NCBI GenBank assembly: GCA_026874595.1
Contig: CM049313.1
Coordinates: 15,559,508-15,623,507 of the forward strand
DNA length: 64,000 nt
Source: Sipunculus nudus
Lineage: Eukaryota; Annelida; Sipuncula; Golfingiida; Sipunculidae
Direction: 5' to 3'
How positions within the stretch are numbered: position 1 is the stretch's first letter; each line of letters starts with the position of its first letter. Below are positions 25,896 to 37,760 of the stretch, piece after piece. The translations under genes and the position numbers were made by a program. Under the pieces are notes generated by a model. It did not search any database. It had not been told where the DNA came from and saw nothing but the letters and a program-made list of their open reading frames with translations.

Positions 25896-26317
25896 ATTCA
25901 AAATTGACACAAGTGCCTTTGCAAACGTCCTTCACAGATGGGGTCTAAATGCCTGCCTTATATTAGGGCCCGACAGTATTCAAAAAAATACACTAGAATT
26001 TCTATGTACACTGTACACACAATAAAAATCAGCAATGCTACAAAATATCAAAAGCACAGCTTTTATGACAGAGGAGAGAGGAGTGTGTTTCTTCTGGTTC
26101 CCAGACACATCCTTCACTTCTGCTACATGATGCAACTGCCGATCAATGCCAACATCGTCTCTGAACTAAATCCTACTGTCTGTTTGGTACATCTTAAGGT
26201 GGTAGTACAGGCAGGAAATCTATTAATAAGCAGAATAATTTTTTTCTTCCTAAAATATTAAGAAATCCTACTGATCAAGTACCTCCTCATATATTCAACC
26301 TGTCTACTGCCGTAGGT

Positions 26318-26514
26318 TACATGTTTACACTGTTTGTCAACATTGCTGTGTTTACAAACATGTTATTTTAAACAAGTTCATACCTCCTTCATGAAGGCCT
26401 TATAAGTACTTTTAACAAACAAAATTACTCTTTGATCATTAATATATATACACAGGAAGCCATAAATCACATAAATTCTTTTTGTAAAATGTAGGTGATT
26501 GGGCAACTTTAAAT
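26318..26514 (-). repeat. ~205 bp interspersed repeat, copy 3
   Basis: Inverted copy of the unit at 1137, a few hundred bases from TRPM exon 26717-26930. Same CATTGCTGTGTTTACAAACA core, slightly shorter through small deletions. Confidence 0.68.
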
Positions 26515-26716
26515 CAGACTAAAAATGTTAAATTTCATTCAGAGCTTTCACATATTTACCTCTGCAAAGGAGGTTATGTTTTCATCTGTCTCTGTCTGTT
26601 TGTCAGTTGCAGTACTTCATTAAATTTTGGAGCTACCTGGAGATACTGAGTACAAATAATACAGACAAAACACCAGTGAAAATATAACACTTCAGTGACA
26701 GAGGTAACCAGCATAC

Positions 26717-26930
26717 CTGAGTTAGTCCCTCCTGTTGAGATCCATGCCCCGGTGGTTTTGGCAGCTCGTAGCAGTCCCTTACGGAACATTCTCTGAAGCT
26801 TTGGCTGCAGATCAAAGTTTGCGATGCCTCCATGGACAGAGATGAGGAGCTTGGGTAACTCTAACCCCCACTGGTTCTGTAGCAGCTGCAGAATCACTTC
26901 TGGCTGAGTGTCATATGCCAAACGCACGTA
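26717..26930 (-). CDS. TRPM exon: SLOG domain core ([15 protein letters not shown])
   Basis: This 214 bp exon encodes 71 residues plus one base. It starts [17 protein letters not shown], contains [11 protein letters not shown], then [18 protein letters not shown]. These are the beta-strand/glycine loops of the N-terminal SLOG (Rossmann-like) domain shared by TRPM channels; in TRPM2 this domain binds ADP-ribose-type ligands, while for TRPM1/3/6/7-type members the ligand is unclear. The acceptor is TGGTTTCAG and the donor is GTATGC. The final G joins GT in the next exon to make Gly. This is the most diagnostic exon in the window. Confidence 0.96.
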
Positions 26931-27051
26931 CTGAAACCATACACATATATACTTCATAGTCGCAAGGTTAACCTTACGTGATTTTCACTTTTTCTTTATT
27001 TCGCAAGGCTTCAGTTTTCACAATCTTACCATGCAGTTACTTACCATACAG

Positions 27052-27155
27052 TAATACACCGTATTTGTATCATATTAAAATCTAGATTATAATACACCGT
27101 ATTTGTATCATATTAAAATCTATATAATAATACACCGTATTTGAATTATATTATG
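27052..27155 (+). repeat. Tandem repeat, ~42 bp unit
   Basis: Two and a half copies of AATACACCGTATTTG then TATCATATTAAAATCTA in the TRPM intron next to exon 26717-26930. Confidence 0.8.
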
Positions 27156-28022
27156 TATCGTATCTTGATCAAAATAGTGGGATGCAAGTCAAATTGTGAG
27201 AAATTGAGTCAATATCGCTACAGTTCTACAAAATATTACATGATCCAACATCATTTAAAACTTCACCATACTAACACTACCTGGTCTCCACCAACCTGGT
27301 CAGGCTTAATCACAGGCTGGACTTCAGGTTTTAATTGATCAAACTTGGCCATGATAAAATACATTCACTTCATAATCCAGTGATTTTCTTTTAACTTAAC
27401 CATTTATGTTAACTGGACTATTGATAATATTTTCTGCTTAACAGTGGCAATCTGTCTTTTTTATTAAAACAATTTACATGTTAAATTAATTAAACTATTT
27501 CTGACATTAATTATTTTAACAAAATAAGCAAGATTGCAGCCATCCCATTATGTCTAATGACACCCATAAATTGTTCTTAATCATTTAATGAATTAATGTG
27601 AAAACCAGTTACCGGTCTGCTTCCAGTAGCCACTGCAATGGGCCAGGCTCATTGTGAAATAGTTATTGTAATGAAAGAATTTAGGCATAGTCCTAATGAA
27701 TTGATAGAAATGCCACAAAGTAGAGCATTAAACTGAAAATTAACACATTAGGATTCAATGGATTTTGTGATAACATAATAACCTGGTTTTTCCCTGATAA
27801 TTTCTAAAAATTCTGAGAATTTTAAAGTATTTTCAGTTTGACACATCTTAAAAGTTTTGAAGTGAGTTGCTCTGAGCATGGTGACACCAAGATACTAAAA
27901 TGTCTGAGATCCAAGCAGGTTATTGTTAGTAATCAGTTTTTTTTTTTAATCATTTTTTTGTCACAGGTAACCACTTCGATTTTTTAATGCTGGCTTAACT
28001 AAGTATATGTACATCTGCATAA

Positions 28023-28069
28023 TTGTATCCGCCAAAACAGAGTTTTGCGGATACTATGTTTTCAGCTGG

Positions 28070-28106
<37 letters not shown>

Positions 28107-29747
28107 GTAGGTGTCCGGAGAACTCCTCCGTAACCGCTGGGCGGAATTTTCCGAAACCCGGGATTATGTTCGGGTCACATGTGAACTGCTGGCCCCGATT
28201 TTGTTTTGACCTCTGACCTTTCCTCTGCGCTCTGCGTCCGTTTGTGCGTCTGTTTCCACACATAAACCCACATATCTCGGGAACCGTTTGACCGATCAGG
28301 AAAATTTTTTTGCACAAATGTAGCCCTCGGAGAGCTTTATAACATACACCAAAAATGGTGGCGCCACCTGCAACCATGTTTGCACAGTGTCCATCTGTTC
28401 GTCTGCCTTGGGTTAAAATCACTCATATCTCTGCAGTGACTTGACTAATTCACCTGAAATTCGGCATGCGCAAACATCCTGGATAGCTTTTCTGATTTTA
28501 TGACAGGTGGCGCCACCTACATTCACGTTTACGCTGCAGACATCCAAGCTCATATCTCGGGAACCGTTTGACCGATCAGGAAAATTCTTTTGCACAAATG
28601 TAGCCCTCGGAGAGCTTTATAACATACACCAAAAATGGTGGCGCCACCTGCAACCATGTTTGCACAGTGTCCATCTGTTCGTCTGCCTTGGGTTAAAATC
28701 ACTCATATCTCTGCAGTGACTTGACTAATTCACCTGAAATTTGGCATGCGTATACATCCTGGATAGCTTATCTGATTTTATGACAGGTGGCGCCATCTAC
28801 ATTCACGTTTACGCTGCAGACATCCAAGCTCATATCTCGGGAACCGTTTGACCGATCAGGAAAATTCTTTTGCACAAATGTAGCCCTTGGAGAGCTTTAT
28901 AACATACACCAAAAATGGTGCCGTTACCTGCAACCATGTTTGTACAGTGTCCATCTGTTTGTCTGCCTTGGGTTAAAATCACTCATATCTCTGCAGTGAC
29001 TTGACTAATTCACCTGATATTTGGCATGCGTATACATCCTGGATAGCTTTTCTGATTTTATGACAGGTGGCGCCACCTACATTCATGTTTACGCTGCAGA
29101 CATCCAAGCTCATATCTCAGGAACCGTTTGATTGATCAGGAAAATTTTTTTGCACAAATGTAGCCCTTGGAGAGCTTTATAACATAAACAAAAAATGGTG
29201 GCGCCACCTGCAACCATGTTTGCACAGTGTCCAGCTGTTCGTCTGCCTTGGGTTAAAATCACTCATATCTCTGCAGTGGTTTGACTAATTCACCTGAAAT
29301 TCTGCATGCTTATACATCCTGGATAGCTTTTCTGATTTTATGACAGGTGGCGCCACCTACAATCAAGTTTACGCTGCAGACATCCAAGCTCATATCTAGG
29401 GAACCGTTTGACCAATTGGGCCAAAATTTTGCATGTGTATAGTTCTCACAAAGCTCTTTATCATACGCTAAACTGGTGGCGCCACCTGCAACCCTTTTTT
29501 GCACAGCGTCCATCTGTTTGTCTACCAAGGGCAAAAATCACTCATATACAATATAGTGGTTTGACTTATCTGCCTTAAATTTTGCATATGTATACAACTT
29601 GGACGGCTTTCTGGATTTTTTGGTAGGTAGCGCAACCTACATACACAATTTGGCTGCAGACATCCATGCTGATATGCAACACTTCACCCGTTCCACTCTG
29701 ATTTAGGCGGATACAAGTAGTCGCTTGTCGACTACCCGTATTCTAGT
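28023..29747 (-). mobile_element. Element E1: GGTGGCGCCACC tandem-core element
   Basis: Read on the minus strand it starts AACTAGAATACGGGTAGTCG and ends CGGATACAA. Near the start a hairpin can form (GTAGTCG / CGACTAC). The core is ~280 bp units made of two ~140 bp halves, each centred on GGTGGCGCCACC. At the end comes a CGG tract (28071-28106) and a hairpin with arms GTATCCGC and GCGGATAC. Both ends carry a TATCCGCC..AAA..CAGAG word in opposite orientation. No protein-coding capacity. Architecture recalls the pearl-type Helitron/Helentron relatives of bivalves, which is a family-level inference. Confidence 0.72.
28071..28106 (+). repeat. (CGC)12 trinucleotide tract
   Basis: Twelve perfect CGC units, an integral part of element E1. 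The predicted poly-Pro/poly-Gly ORFs here are artefacts. Confidence 0.95.
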
Positions 29748-30453
29748 TAAATTCTGGTTTTGTACTGCGTGACAGGGCAGTATCTCACACTTCCTCTATT
29801 TTATATCCTGGTGTTAACCCAGCCCCGAGACTACTGCACCTGCAGGAACTGTGTGAGTAATCATCGCCATTGCTGGGTCATACCAAGAGAAGAAACACCT
29901 GAAGGCGCACTTGTTTGTGAGTGAAACATGGCCGTGGGCCACGGCCTTCCCATTAAGCCTGCAGAGTGCTCACCCTGGGTGGTGCCCAACTGTGAAAAAT
30001 CTCACTGCCTTGGCTGAGATTCGAACTCACAACCTTCCAGCTTTGAATCTGGTGCTCTACCTCCGAGCAACATAAACAGGATCAGCTAATATTCTAGGGT
30101 TCAAACAAATATACTGGATTTCATTCTAGAGGTCTATACAAGGTCAACCAAAGATTTATTTTTACACAGCTTATTTTACCACCAACTCCAGCTATCCGAC
30201 TGTCCTGCATTTTCACTTTTTAAATAAAACTATTGGTATCAGAAGGTTCTGAAAAATACTTAAAAACATACATGGTAAATCTAACTTTAATTAATAAATT
30301 AGAGCGAGTATGAGAGACTCCTTTGATATTTCTCTATTTTGCCTTTGAGGTTCTAGCGGTTCTCGTATCACTTTTGTCTACTGCCTTATCCACTAGCCTC
30401 TTTCCTTCAATTATTAAAAGATAACTCTACTGCATTGAAAACAGAGTCAGTAC

Positions 30454-30622
30454 CTGGGCCTTGGTGGGGTGAGGCCCTCCCTGGAATTCAATCGTTCCAA
30501 AAGCATCCGTCGGATAGAGCCTAGTGTGTTTGTTTACGGACCATCGATCGATCTCGGACACCGGCTCACCAGTGTCTGAGTCCAGATAGTAGTGCTTGAG
30601 TAATGGCCGTCCACATCCACAC
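30454..30622 (-). CDS. TRPM exon: CGCG motif to FQGG
   Basis: This 169 bp exon encodes one split Lys plus 56 residues. It starts with CGCGRPLLKHYY, corresponding to the C-x-C-G-R segment of TRPM channels, and continues through WSVNKHT, PTDAFG and IEFQGG, all strongly conserved in the family just before the SLOG-type domain. The acceptor is TTGTTTAG and the donor is GTACTG, with a phase 0 end. Compared with vertebrate TRPM1/3/6/7 the cysteine-rich stretch before CGCG is shorter, since the preceding exon joins directly. This is a coding difference or a lineage-specific short form, not a frameshift. Confidence 0.93.
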
Positions 30623-31041
30623 CTAAACAAGGTAAAATCAGTAAGATTATAAAAGATTCAACTGAAGGGGCAAAGGGGACTGTCTACTAGCTTAAAATAA
30701 AGATAATCATATTACAATGGATGCCTTACATTGAGTCAAAGAAGTTCTCATAAGGTCCACAAGAAATATGTTAAATACTTTAACAAGAAATTTTATCTGT
30801 AGCACATCTGCTTTTATCTGTAGTATTTGTCCACAAAGTTTTTCCTTAACATATGGAAAAAAAATTTCTGTTCAAAATGATCATAATAATTACATTCCAT
30901 TTCAGATAGGGATAAACTGTTTGCCAGTGGCACTATCTGGTTTAGCCATACTTCACACTAAAATAATGTATGGCGTAATTTTATAGAGAGATGTTTGACC
31001 AATGAGATTCATTGTGTGTATGTCACAGTGCTGCCACCTAC

Positions 31042-31121
31042 TTGCTCCCTTCCTTCTGACTTGCGACAAACTTGGTGCATTCCCTCTTGTGGAACATATG
31101 CTCAATCCAACTCTTCTGAGC
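31042..31121 (-). CDS. TRPM exon: N-terminal SWIE..KREC motif
   Basis: This 80 bp exon encodes 26 residues plus two bases, starting AQKSWIEHMFHKREC. The W-I-E and K-R-E-C residues are the hallmark at the start of the TRPM N-terminal homology region. The acceptor is TATTTTCAG and the donor is GTAGGT, and the last two bases (aa) join the first base of the next exon to make Lys. TRPM proteins are tetrameric plasma-membrane or vesicle cation channels, and this segment is part of the large cytosolic N-terminal domain. No ATG lies in the exon itself, so the start codon must come from an upstream exon. Confidence 0.88.
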
Positions 31122-31260
31122 CTGAAAATACAAGGAAAACACATTCCATGATAGTGACAGTGTAAGTGTGGTAAGCTAAATTAATTCTGGGTAAATGAGA
31201 CACATGGCTTCAGTGATCACACAGGTCTGTAGTTACCTGGATGGTGCTCACTGTAAATAA

Positions 31261-31441
31261 CGGTAAAACCTCGAAATTACAACCACTAACGGGACCTCTG
31301 TAAAGTGGTCGCATTTTCAAGGTAATCATCTATGTGAGGTCTTCTATAATAAGCCAAAAAGGAATAGGGACCGCGAACAAGTGGTCATAATTTTGAGGTG
31401 GTCGTTAAACTCAGAGGTGGTTATACGGTGAGGTTTTACTG
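31261..31441 (+). mobile_element. Small MITE, pogo/Tc1-like ends
   Basis: Ends ACGGTAAAACCTCG and GAGGTTTTACTG are inverted repeats, with TA on both sides. About 181 bp. Located in the intron between the candidate first exon and the AQKSWIE exon. CAGTnAAACCTC ends are common among Tc1/mariner-pogo MITEs. Confidence 0.6.
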
Positions 31442-31933
31442 TATTGATCAATCTCAAGTTTCTGTCTCCTTTGTTGACAGAACCTCTGATGAAAGCATCC
31501 ATACATATATACCAATAAAATACATAAAATAAAATACCATACATCAAAAAAATATAATTGATTTCTAATGTGAAAACATGCTGATTTGATTGAGATGGAT
31601 GCAAATTAAAAAAAAATCCATTGCCACACATTTTATGGAATTTTGAGGTTGTTTGGTTGCATAGTACCAGTTACCAAGGTGTTAAAACAGGTAAAATGGT
31701 TAAAATAACCAAGGCCATAGCATCAAACAGCCAATAATACCAGCACCTTAAGAAAGTTGTTTTTTCCGGTTTACTGGATTTTGCACATAATGGACAGTTT
31801 GTCTCCAGCCTCAAGTTATTTGCTTGATCATTAAAAGCTGTGTTGAGAATACTAAGCTGAAAGGCCACCTATTATACGTTTGCTAAAGAAACAAGAAACT
31901 AAGTGTTACATGTCACACTGACAATAACAATAC

Positions 31934-31975
31934 CTGCCTTATCCTTGGCGGAGATAAAACCACGTTAGAAACCAT
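31934..31975 (-). CDS. Candidate first coding exon of the TRPM gene
   Basis: On the minus strand an ATG at 31975 opens 14 codons (MVSNVVLSPPRIRQ) that end exactly at a CAG/GTATTG donor in phase 0. That is the phase needed by the next secure exon, which starts with AQKSWIE. In vertebrate TRPM3 a variable N-terminus also runs straight into the same AQKSWIE wording. The codon before the reading frame opens upstream is a stop, so this is the first in-frame ATG. A TATAAATA sequence lies about 34 bases upstream, leaving room for only a very short 5' UTR if it is the TATA box. The exon is short, so the fit could be chance. A rival candidate lies at 36407-36541. Confidence 0.4.
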
Positions 31976-32008
31976 AGAGTGGCTAAAAACATACTTCTTC
32001 CCATGTAC

Positions 32009-32016
32009 TATTTATA
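32009..32016 (-). promoter_or_regulatory. Possible TATA box upstream of candidate TRPM start
   Basis: TATAAATA reads on the minus strand 34 bases before the candidate start ATG at 31975. The spacing would leave a 5' UTR of roughly 10 bases, which is unusually short. In such AT-rich DNA the match can be chance. Confidence 0.2.
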
Positions 32017-32774
32017 AAAAAATCAATGTAAAGCTCCCATTGTTATGGGATCTGATTTTGATTGGTATATTTCCTTTCAAAAGCTGATGAAATGGGGCTC
32101 TATTGCTTTAAAAAAATGAAGATTAGCTTTGTTGTCTGAATACCAGTACATGCCAACAGTCAACAGATGTACTGAAAATGGTTATTAAATTTGGCTGTAT
32201 GAAATCTGGAAACTGACAAATATAAAAATATTCATATAAATCAGGTCATAGTGACCTATTTTATTATAGAGATCTGGAGTTTAGATGTAACATTAATGAT
32301 GATAAAAAAGCTATGAGTTGTGTTTGATACATTTCATTGCTGCAGCTGACCAAAATGGAAAAAATATCTTCAGTCTGTAATTAGCATAAGTGATCTAAAG
32401 GATATTAAACCAAGAGCTCTCAGCCATATCAAAAGTACCTGGTCCTGTTCTCAACTACCAGGTGTGACCACAAGCAGGTGTAACATAAATATAAAATAAT
32501 ACAAACAGGAATTGAACATATTTATCATGTAAAAAAAAACATGATCACCGAAAACCATCTTTTTTTTTCAAATTAAGAAAACTATAAAAGTCATCTTTCT
32601 TTTTCAATACATAAGAATAAAAAGCGGCCTATAACAGTGGGCTAAACACATAACCATCAATATGTGAACTTCAATTCAAATTTGGCACATGTTCAAATAA
32701 ATCACAATTGAAAAACAGAGGAGCTGTTAAAAAATATAATAAAGCTATGATAAAGCTATGATAAAGGTGGGGGT

Positions 32775-33113
32775 TTATGGTCATATATCACCGACAATGT
32801 AAGTCTCATTCGACTTTACACTTTGCATTCCTGGTTTTTCGGGCCTGTTCACTCTTGTAGCTATTTTCAGCTCCATCGTGAGCATACAACCCAAGCAATG
32901 ACATACGGCACTAGAGGGTTATTCATTCTACATTTGCCTGCCGCCCATGACCAGCACCCATTCACTCATGGGTCGAGAGAGCGCATCCTTGTGGTAAAGA
33001 TTTTAGCCAGGAGACTTTGCACAGACATCAGTCAGAACAGGACATGAACCCAATCTTATGGTTACTAACGCACAAGTCAAGAACCAAATCCATTATGCCA
33101 CCACGCTTCACAT
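32775..33113 (-). mobile_element. tRNA-derived SINE-like element, family B
   Basis: Minus strand from 33113: GTGGTGGCATAATGG fits an A box and GGGTTCATGTCC fits a B box, with tRNA-like spacing. The body runs toward about 32775. The anticodon region does not form a clean tRNA, so a SINE head rather than a tRNA gene. Confidence 0.45.
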
Positions 33114-33779
33114 GTCTTTACTAGACTGTTTTTCATGCATTATAAATATAAAATGACTTGAATAACCATTCTTTCTGAGGTTTGCTGACTGAATCTATTT
33201 TATAGCATCCAAGCATCCCTAAAGTGAGTCATTAGTATACTACATGTATCTGTTATTCTGAAATGATTAATTAATCAAGAATTTATGCCTGTGTGAAAAG
33301 TAATGGACCCTTTTTTTAAATTTTTCACAATATGTCTGAGGTACCATGCAAACCCCTATTCAACTGGTCATTAAAGAATAATGAAACTCTTAATGGCATG
33401 GAAAAATCAATGTAATAGCATAACCTAATGTTATTTAAATGTTCAAATTGCTATTCAATAGTTATATTTGCTAATTTTACTTTCCTAAAGAAGGCCTACC
33501 GAGTATTTTAACTTTATTTCTGGTCAAAATCAACAACTAAAGTGGCCTTCACATGAATACTCCATACACAGTGTAGTGTGCTTCTTTCCAGGCAATGTAG
33601 GCTATTTAAGTAAACATGTAACACATAATATCAACCAAAAGTTCCATCACAGGCTATGAAATACATATTAAACACACCGATTCACTCTCCTTGGTGTATT
33701 TCAAACAACAAAGAGAAGAAAACTAAATTGTCAGACATGTTACTGAAGCTTATACAATTTCACTGTCACCACTATAAAT

Positions 33780-34075
33780 GCAGGTCAGCTACACTACAGA
33801 CAAATTTAATCTCAAAACCATTTGACTGGAAACCTGTCCAGATTCACAGATTTAATCTCAAAACCCTTGGCCCAAATATATGTAATCTCAAACCCCTGAA
33901 GTGAAACAAATTTAATCTAAAACCATGTAGTTAAAATAAAATACAATTTGCAAAGATCTGATTCAACTAAATTTAATCTCAAACCCTCTACCTGAAATTA
34001 ATTTAATCTCAAAACATCTGGCTGAAATAAAAAAAAATTCAAATCATCTGGTTTCAACAACTTTATTTCAGCACC
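33780..34075 (+). repeat. Minisatellite, 38-50 bp unit
   Basis: About six imperfect copies built around ATTTAATCTCAAAACC, with variable spacers containing TGGCTGAAAT or TGACTGGAAA. Confidence 0.8.
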
Positions 34076-34793
34076 TGACAGGAAAGCTGCCTGCTTTTTC
34101 AATGTTTAATGTGGAAGCAGAAAAAAAGTTACGGACTATTTAAAGACTGTAAACCCCTTGGCAATATCTGACATCCCATATAAAGTAAACCTGCTTAAAC
34201 ATGGTATGGCTCTGCCAAAGTCTGTTACCTTATCAAGTCTGGGGAGTTTATCTTTGGCTTGCTGGTATTACAAGGCTGGTGAACTCTGCACATGGTTTGC
34301 TTGTTATTTCCATGGGCTTCAATTAGTATTTTCCATACATGTCAAGGGAGACAGCAAACAACCCAGGCTGAAAACCAAATCCCATCGTCCCAGACAGCTC
34401 AGTGTCTGTGATATTTCAGCAGAAAGATCAGGCCTTTCATTATATCAATACAAACTCTAACTGATACACCAAGGGGCAATATTTCTTGGTCTGTAGGAAT
34501 CTGAATCAGAATAACTGCGACCAGAGACCACTATACACCTCAGATGATAACTTGCCATTATCTGAACATATGGACACCATATATATAATAACATGCTAAT
34601 TTTGTCTGCTAACAACTTTACTCAAAAAGGTAAAAATTTTGATGAAAGATTGTGTAGAGGATTAGGGAACCCAAGGAAAATTCCAGTTAATTTTGGAGGT
34701 AATATGGGTGGTCCAACAGCAACCAGAACTTTTGCGTGTCAACATAGAGGTATCACACATTTTAAATCACCAACCTGCCCAGAAATATATAGG

Positions 34794-35263
34794 TACGCTC
34801 ATTTCACAGCGCTTTACCCATAGGCCTACAACCTATATCATAAGCGCTGTTTGTTATGACCTTGTATCCTGAATCTCTACACCAGAGGGGAGCACTGTAC
34901 TTTGGCCCTATCAGATGAGACCCTGTGCTGGAAAACTATACTGTTTACCAGCCAAGCAAAGAATACACAAAGCCAAAGTTGTTCATTTTGTTTTGAGTGA
35001 CAGCTCATCGCCCTGGCGACCATTTTAACAGGCCACAGGCTCAGAGAGAATTGCCCCACACGTGGTATCTGGGCGGAGCCTGATGCCTGTCGACTGTTTG
35101 TTGACTTGCATTTGATTGGCTGCTAGTCACATCAGCAGTTTTTTTCGCAGACAGGCCATGCGCACCACCTGGTGTTTAAGAGCATCATAAACTGTCAAAG
35201 CAGGCAGTGGGAAAATCAGTAGCTACTTTAGAAGCGCAAGATTTACGTTGCCTCGGGAGTGTA
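34794..35263 (-). mobile_element. MITE family T, copy 2 (470 bp)
   Basis: Inverted copy, TACGCTC at left and a decayed GAGTGTA at right. Flanking 9-mers do not match, so this copy is older or its flanks were rearranged. Confidence 0.75.
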
Positions 35264-37760
35264 GAAAATGGGAGGAAGATAGTAATATTTCAACCACCGA
35301 TTTTTTTCTGGATTATTGTTAATTTCTGGATTACTGATGATTTCTGGATTATTCTGACCGCAGTTCACAGGAACCTTTATCCCCACTAAACCAGAGTGTC
35401 ACTAAGAGACTATGCAGTGGACTTGTACTCCATTACCACCACCATGGTGTTATGTTTCCTCCATGTCTGTTTGTAGATTGCCAGAATCAAAGATTTGGCA
35501 AGAATATTGCTCAGTCCTGTATGTCCTATTGTTGATCAAATTATCATGTTTGTCTGTTTGCCTGCAATCAACATGTCACAATTTTACAGAAATCACTTTG
35601 ACAATTGTGGGTTCAGCCAAAGTTGTCCTGTACAAATAGTTGGGAGATGAAAAATTGGTCATCTTAGCGGGACAGTCATGATAGTGGGGTGGTCTTCAGG
35701 TGAGATTTTTCTGTATATGATTGCTAAATATCCATTGCAGACTATAAAAATTGGTTCAAGGTCACCAAATATTTCATATAATGTGAAGTTCATTTTATTT
35801 GTCTCACCATTCCCCATAACTTAAATGATTGAGCTAGACTTGGCCTTGTTTTTATATATGACCAAGCCTGTCTTTAATATTCCATCCCATCAGGGGGTAT
35901 CCATTGCTGTTTAAGGATATTTATTTACAAAATAATTTTTGAAAAGCACCTGTCAGTTAGTAACTCAATTAGTTAATCTGGCAATTATTCAAAAGGAAAG
36001 CAGTATCATACCTTACAAAGAATTTTATTGAAACAATTTTATATAAGAGAAAACAGTTTATATTTGTCACAAAATGTTGCAAAAGTGACAAGGTCAAGGA
36101 TATACTCTGATAAATATTGATTTGATGATGGCAGTATTTTGTACCATAAATATCATAAAATAAAAGCAGCTTACCTGTAAATTTCATATGTGTGATCACA
36201 AATGATTTTTAAAATACCACTTTCTTAACTTTGGGGTGGCTTAATCAAGAGACACGGAAAACCAAAAATTTAATAATTAAAAATATAAACAAACTTAATT
36301 GTATTCTCAATCCTACTTCAAAGACAACTACACCATTCATCAGGCCATTGCACCATTACCACTGATGGCAAGTTAGTTAAACCTGCTGCGTTGACGTGCT
36401 CTTTACCGATAGGCACTGGACAGGTCCTTTATAACAACATGCCAATGGCAGATGGAGGACGCAGACAGAGGACAGGTTTTTACTGCCAGCAACCATGGAA
36501 GAACGACAAAACAAAAGTACTTTACTGTCCCCTGGCATGAGCTGTAAATGGCCACAAGTACATACCTAACTCTGTGTACATTTAAGTTAACGTACAAGGA
36601 AACCACGCAGTACATTACCACTAATGAAAGGAATAAGTGTGTAGTCTGTTATTGTAACAAAACACCTAAGTCAGATAAACATTTTAACGCAGCAACTGCT
36701 GATGAAATAACATACAATTATTCACCAGGTAATGCCATGCTAATGTAATAGTGTAGTCTTTAAAATAGAAAACATTGATGTAGAAAGGTACTTATACAAC
36801 AGAATGTAGAAATAACTAGAACAGTATATAACTGTTTAATACTTACACAAAACACTAACTAATAGCCACGGTTAATGCTATAACACTGCAATAATTGTTC
36901 TTCAGTCTGATGAAGGACTTAAGGTATTAAAATTAACCTCTAAATCTAATGGGAACATGGCTTGTTTTCCTGGTTGAATTTTAGTATGGAGAAAAAATAG
37001 TTTTAAAGTATTTCAAAATGCTTCTCTCAAACAGAGTATACTTTACCGTACTCGGTATCAGAGTAAAGCCATCTTTGAAATCCAAATTCATTTCCATTAT
37101 TTTAAGAACAATTGTAACTATTGCTGCCAAATTTAAAGTATGCATGGTCAAAGAGAGTTCTGAGAAGATGCCAATGTATTTCATCCCCTCCAGAAAACAA
37201 ATTTGACTTTCAGCCAACCATCTTGGAAAATTTTCCTTTTTCATGCAATATCTCAAAATGCATCAGAGATATTACCAGGAAACATTTTTGATTGCATGGT
37301 CCTGAATTTTTAGAGTCTTAAGAAATCTAATATAGCCAGGCAGCCAAATTGAAATTCCTGGTGTAGCAAGGCCCGGATTAAGGACTGTTACAATCCCTTT
37401 AATTTCTATTTCATCCGGATGCAGAGGTGGCCTAAACTGTGAAATTTCCTTTATAAACTCCTACACAATCCTAGACAATTATATCACATTTCAGCAATTG
37501 CCAGCTGGTAAGCATGGTTTCTTGACATGTTGTTACCACCACAGACTTGGTAATGTATCACTTAACAGCGACAACTGTTGTGGGATTACTTTTAATCTGA
37601 GCAATGCATCACTTGACACACTGGTCATTTATCTTGAAAGGTCATAACTCAATACTGACTGGTGTCTGCATACTCTTCAATAATGATAATAGAATTATTT
37701 TTGCTCCATTCACATTAGTTCACCAAAGTTCATCAAATAAAACACCTGGTGGCTTTAAGT
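35264..37760. other. No clear gene; one weak exon candidate
   Basis: AT-rich. Short tandem CTGGATTATT words near 35305-35355. A half copy of a GTGGTC..GAGATTTTTCTGTA motif near 35690 resembles the end of the 31261 MITE. Only the 36407 stretch shows paired splice sites. Confidence 0.4.
36407..36541 (-). other. Weak alternative upstream exon candidate
   Basis: A 135 bp minus-strand stretch lies between a CATTTACAG acceptor and a GTAAAG donor and is open in a frame that ends in phase 0, as the AQKSWIE exon requires. In that frame an ATG appears at 36538. The predicted peptide (MPGDSKVLLF..., ending GPVQCLS) has no resemblance to TRPM sequences that I recognise. The stretch is also open in a second frame, which weakens the case. 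Listed because it would be an alternative 5' exon. Confidence 0.15.

Larger units (their letters stand above)
27960..30080 (-). mobile_element. tRNA-derived SINE, family A copy 3, interrupted
   Basis: The head and body are at 29748-30080 (B box GAGTTCGAATCTC, degenerate A box) and the 3' part at about 27960-28022 (ATGTACATATACTTAG on the minus strand). Between them lies a 1.7 kb element (28023-29747). Compared with copy 2, the two halves join up, showing the insertion came after the SINE. Inside TRPM intron 26931-30453. Confidence 0.75.
32017..34793. other. No gene found upstream of TRPM candidate start
   Basis: AT-rich, apart from the SINE-like element (32775-33113) and a minisatellite (33780-34075). 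Open frames such as 33656-33904 and 34158-34460 have no domain signal. Confidence 0.45.

Noticed and set aside
26633-26833. Second ORF overlapping the TRPM exon at 26717-26930
   Set aside because: Out-of-frame shadow of the TRPM exon.
28007-28422. Frames with poly-Pro or poly-Gly stretches
   Set aside because: Translation of the CCG/CGG tract in element E1; no domain and no splice support. Same for 54907-55361.
28507-28999. Repeated ~70-residue frames (MAP.TFTFTLQTSK...) here and on the minus strand at 53923-54671
   Set aside because: They recur every 280 bp as by-products of the E core unit. The period is not a multiple of three and the frame closes at the end of each unit, so no continuous protein results.
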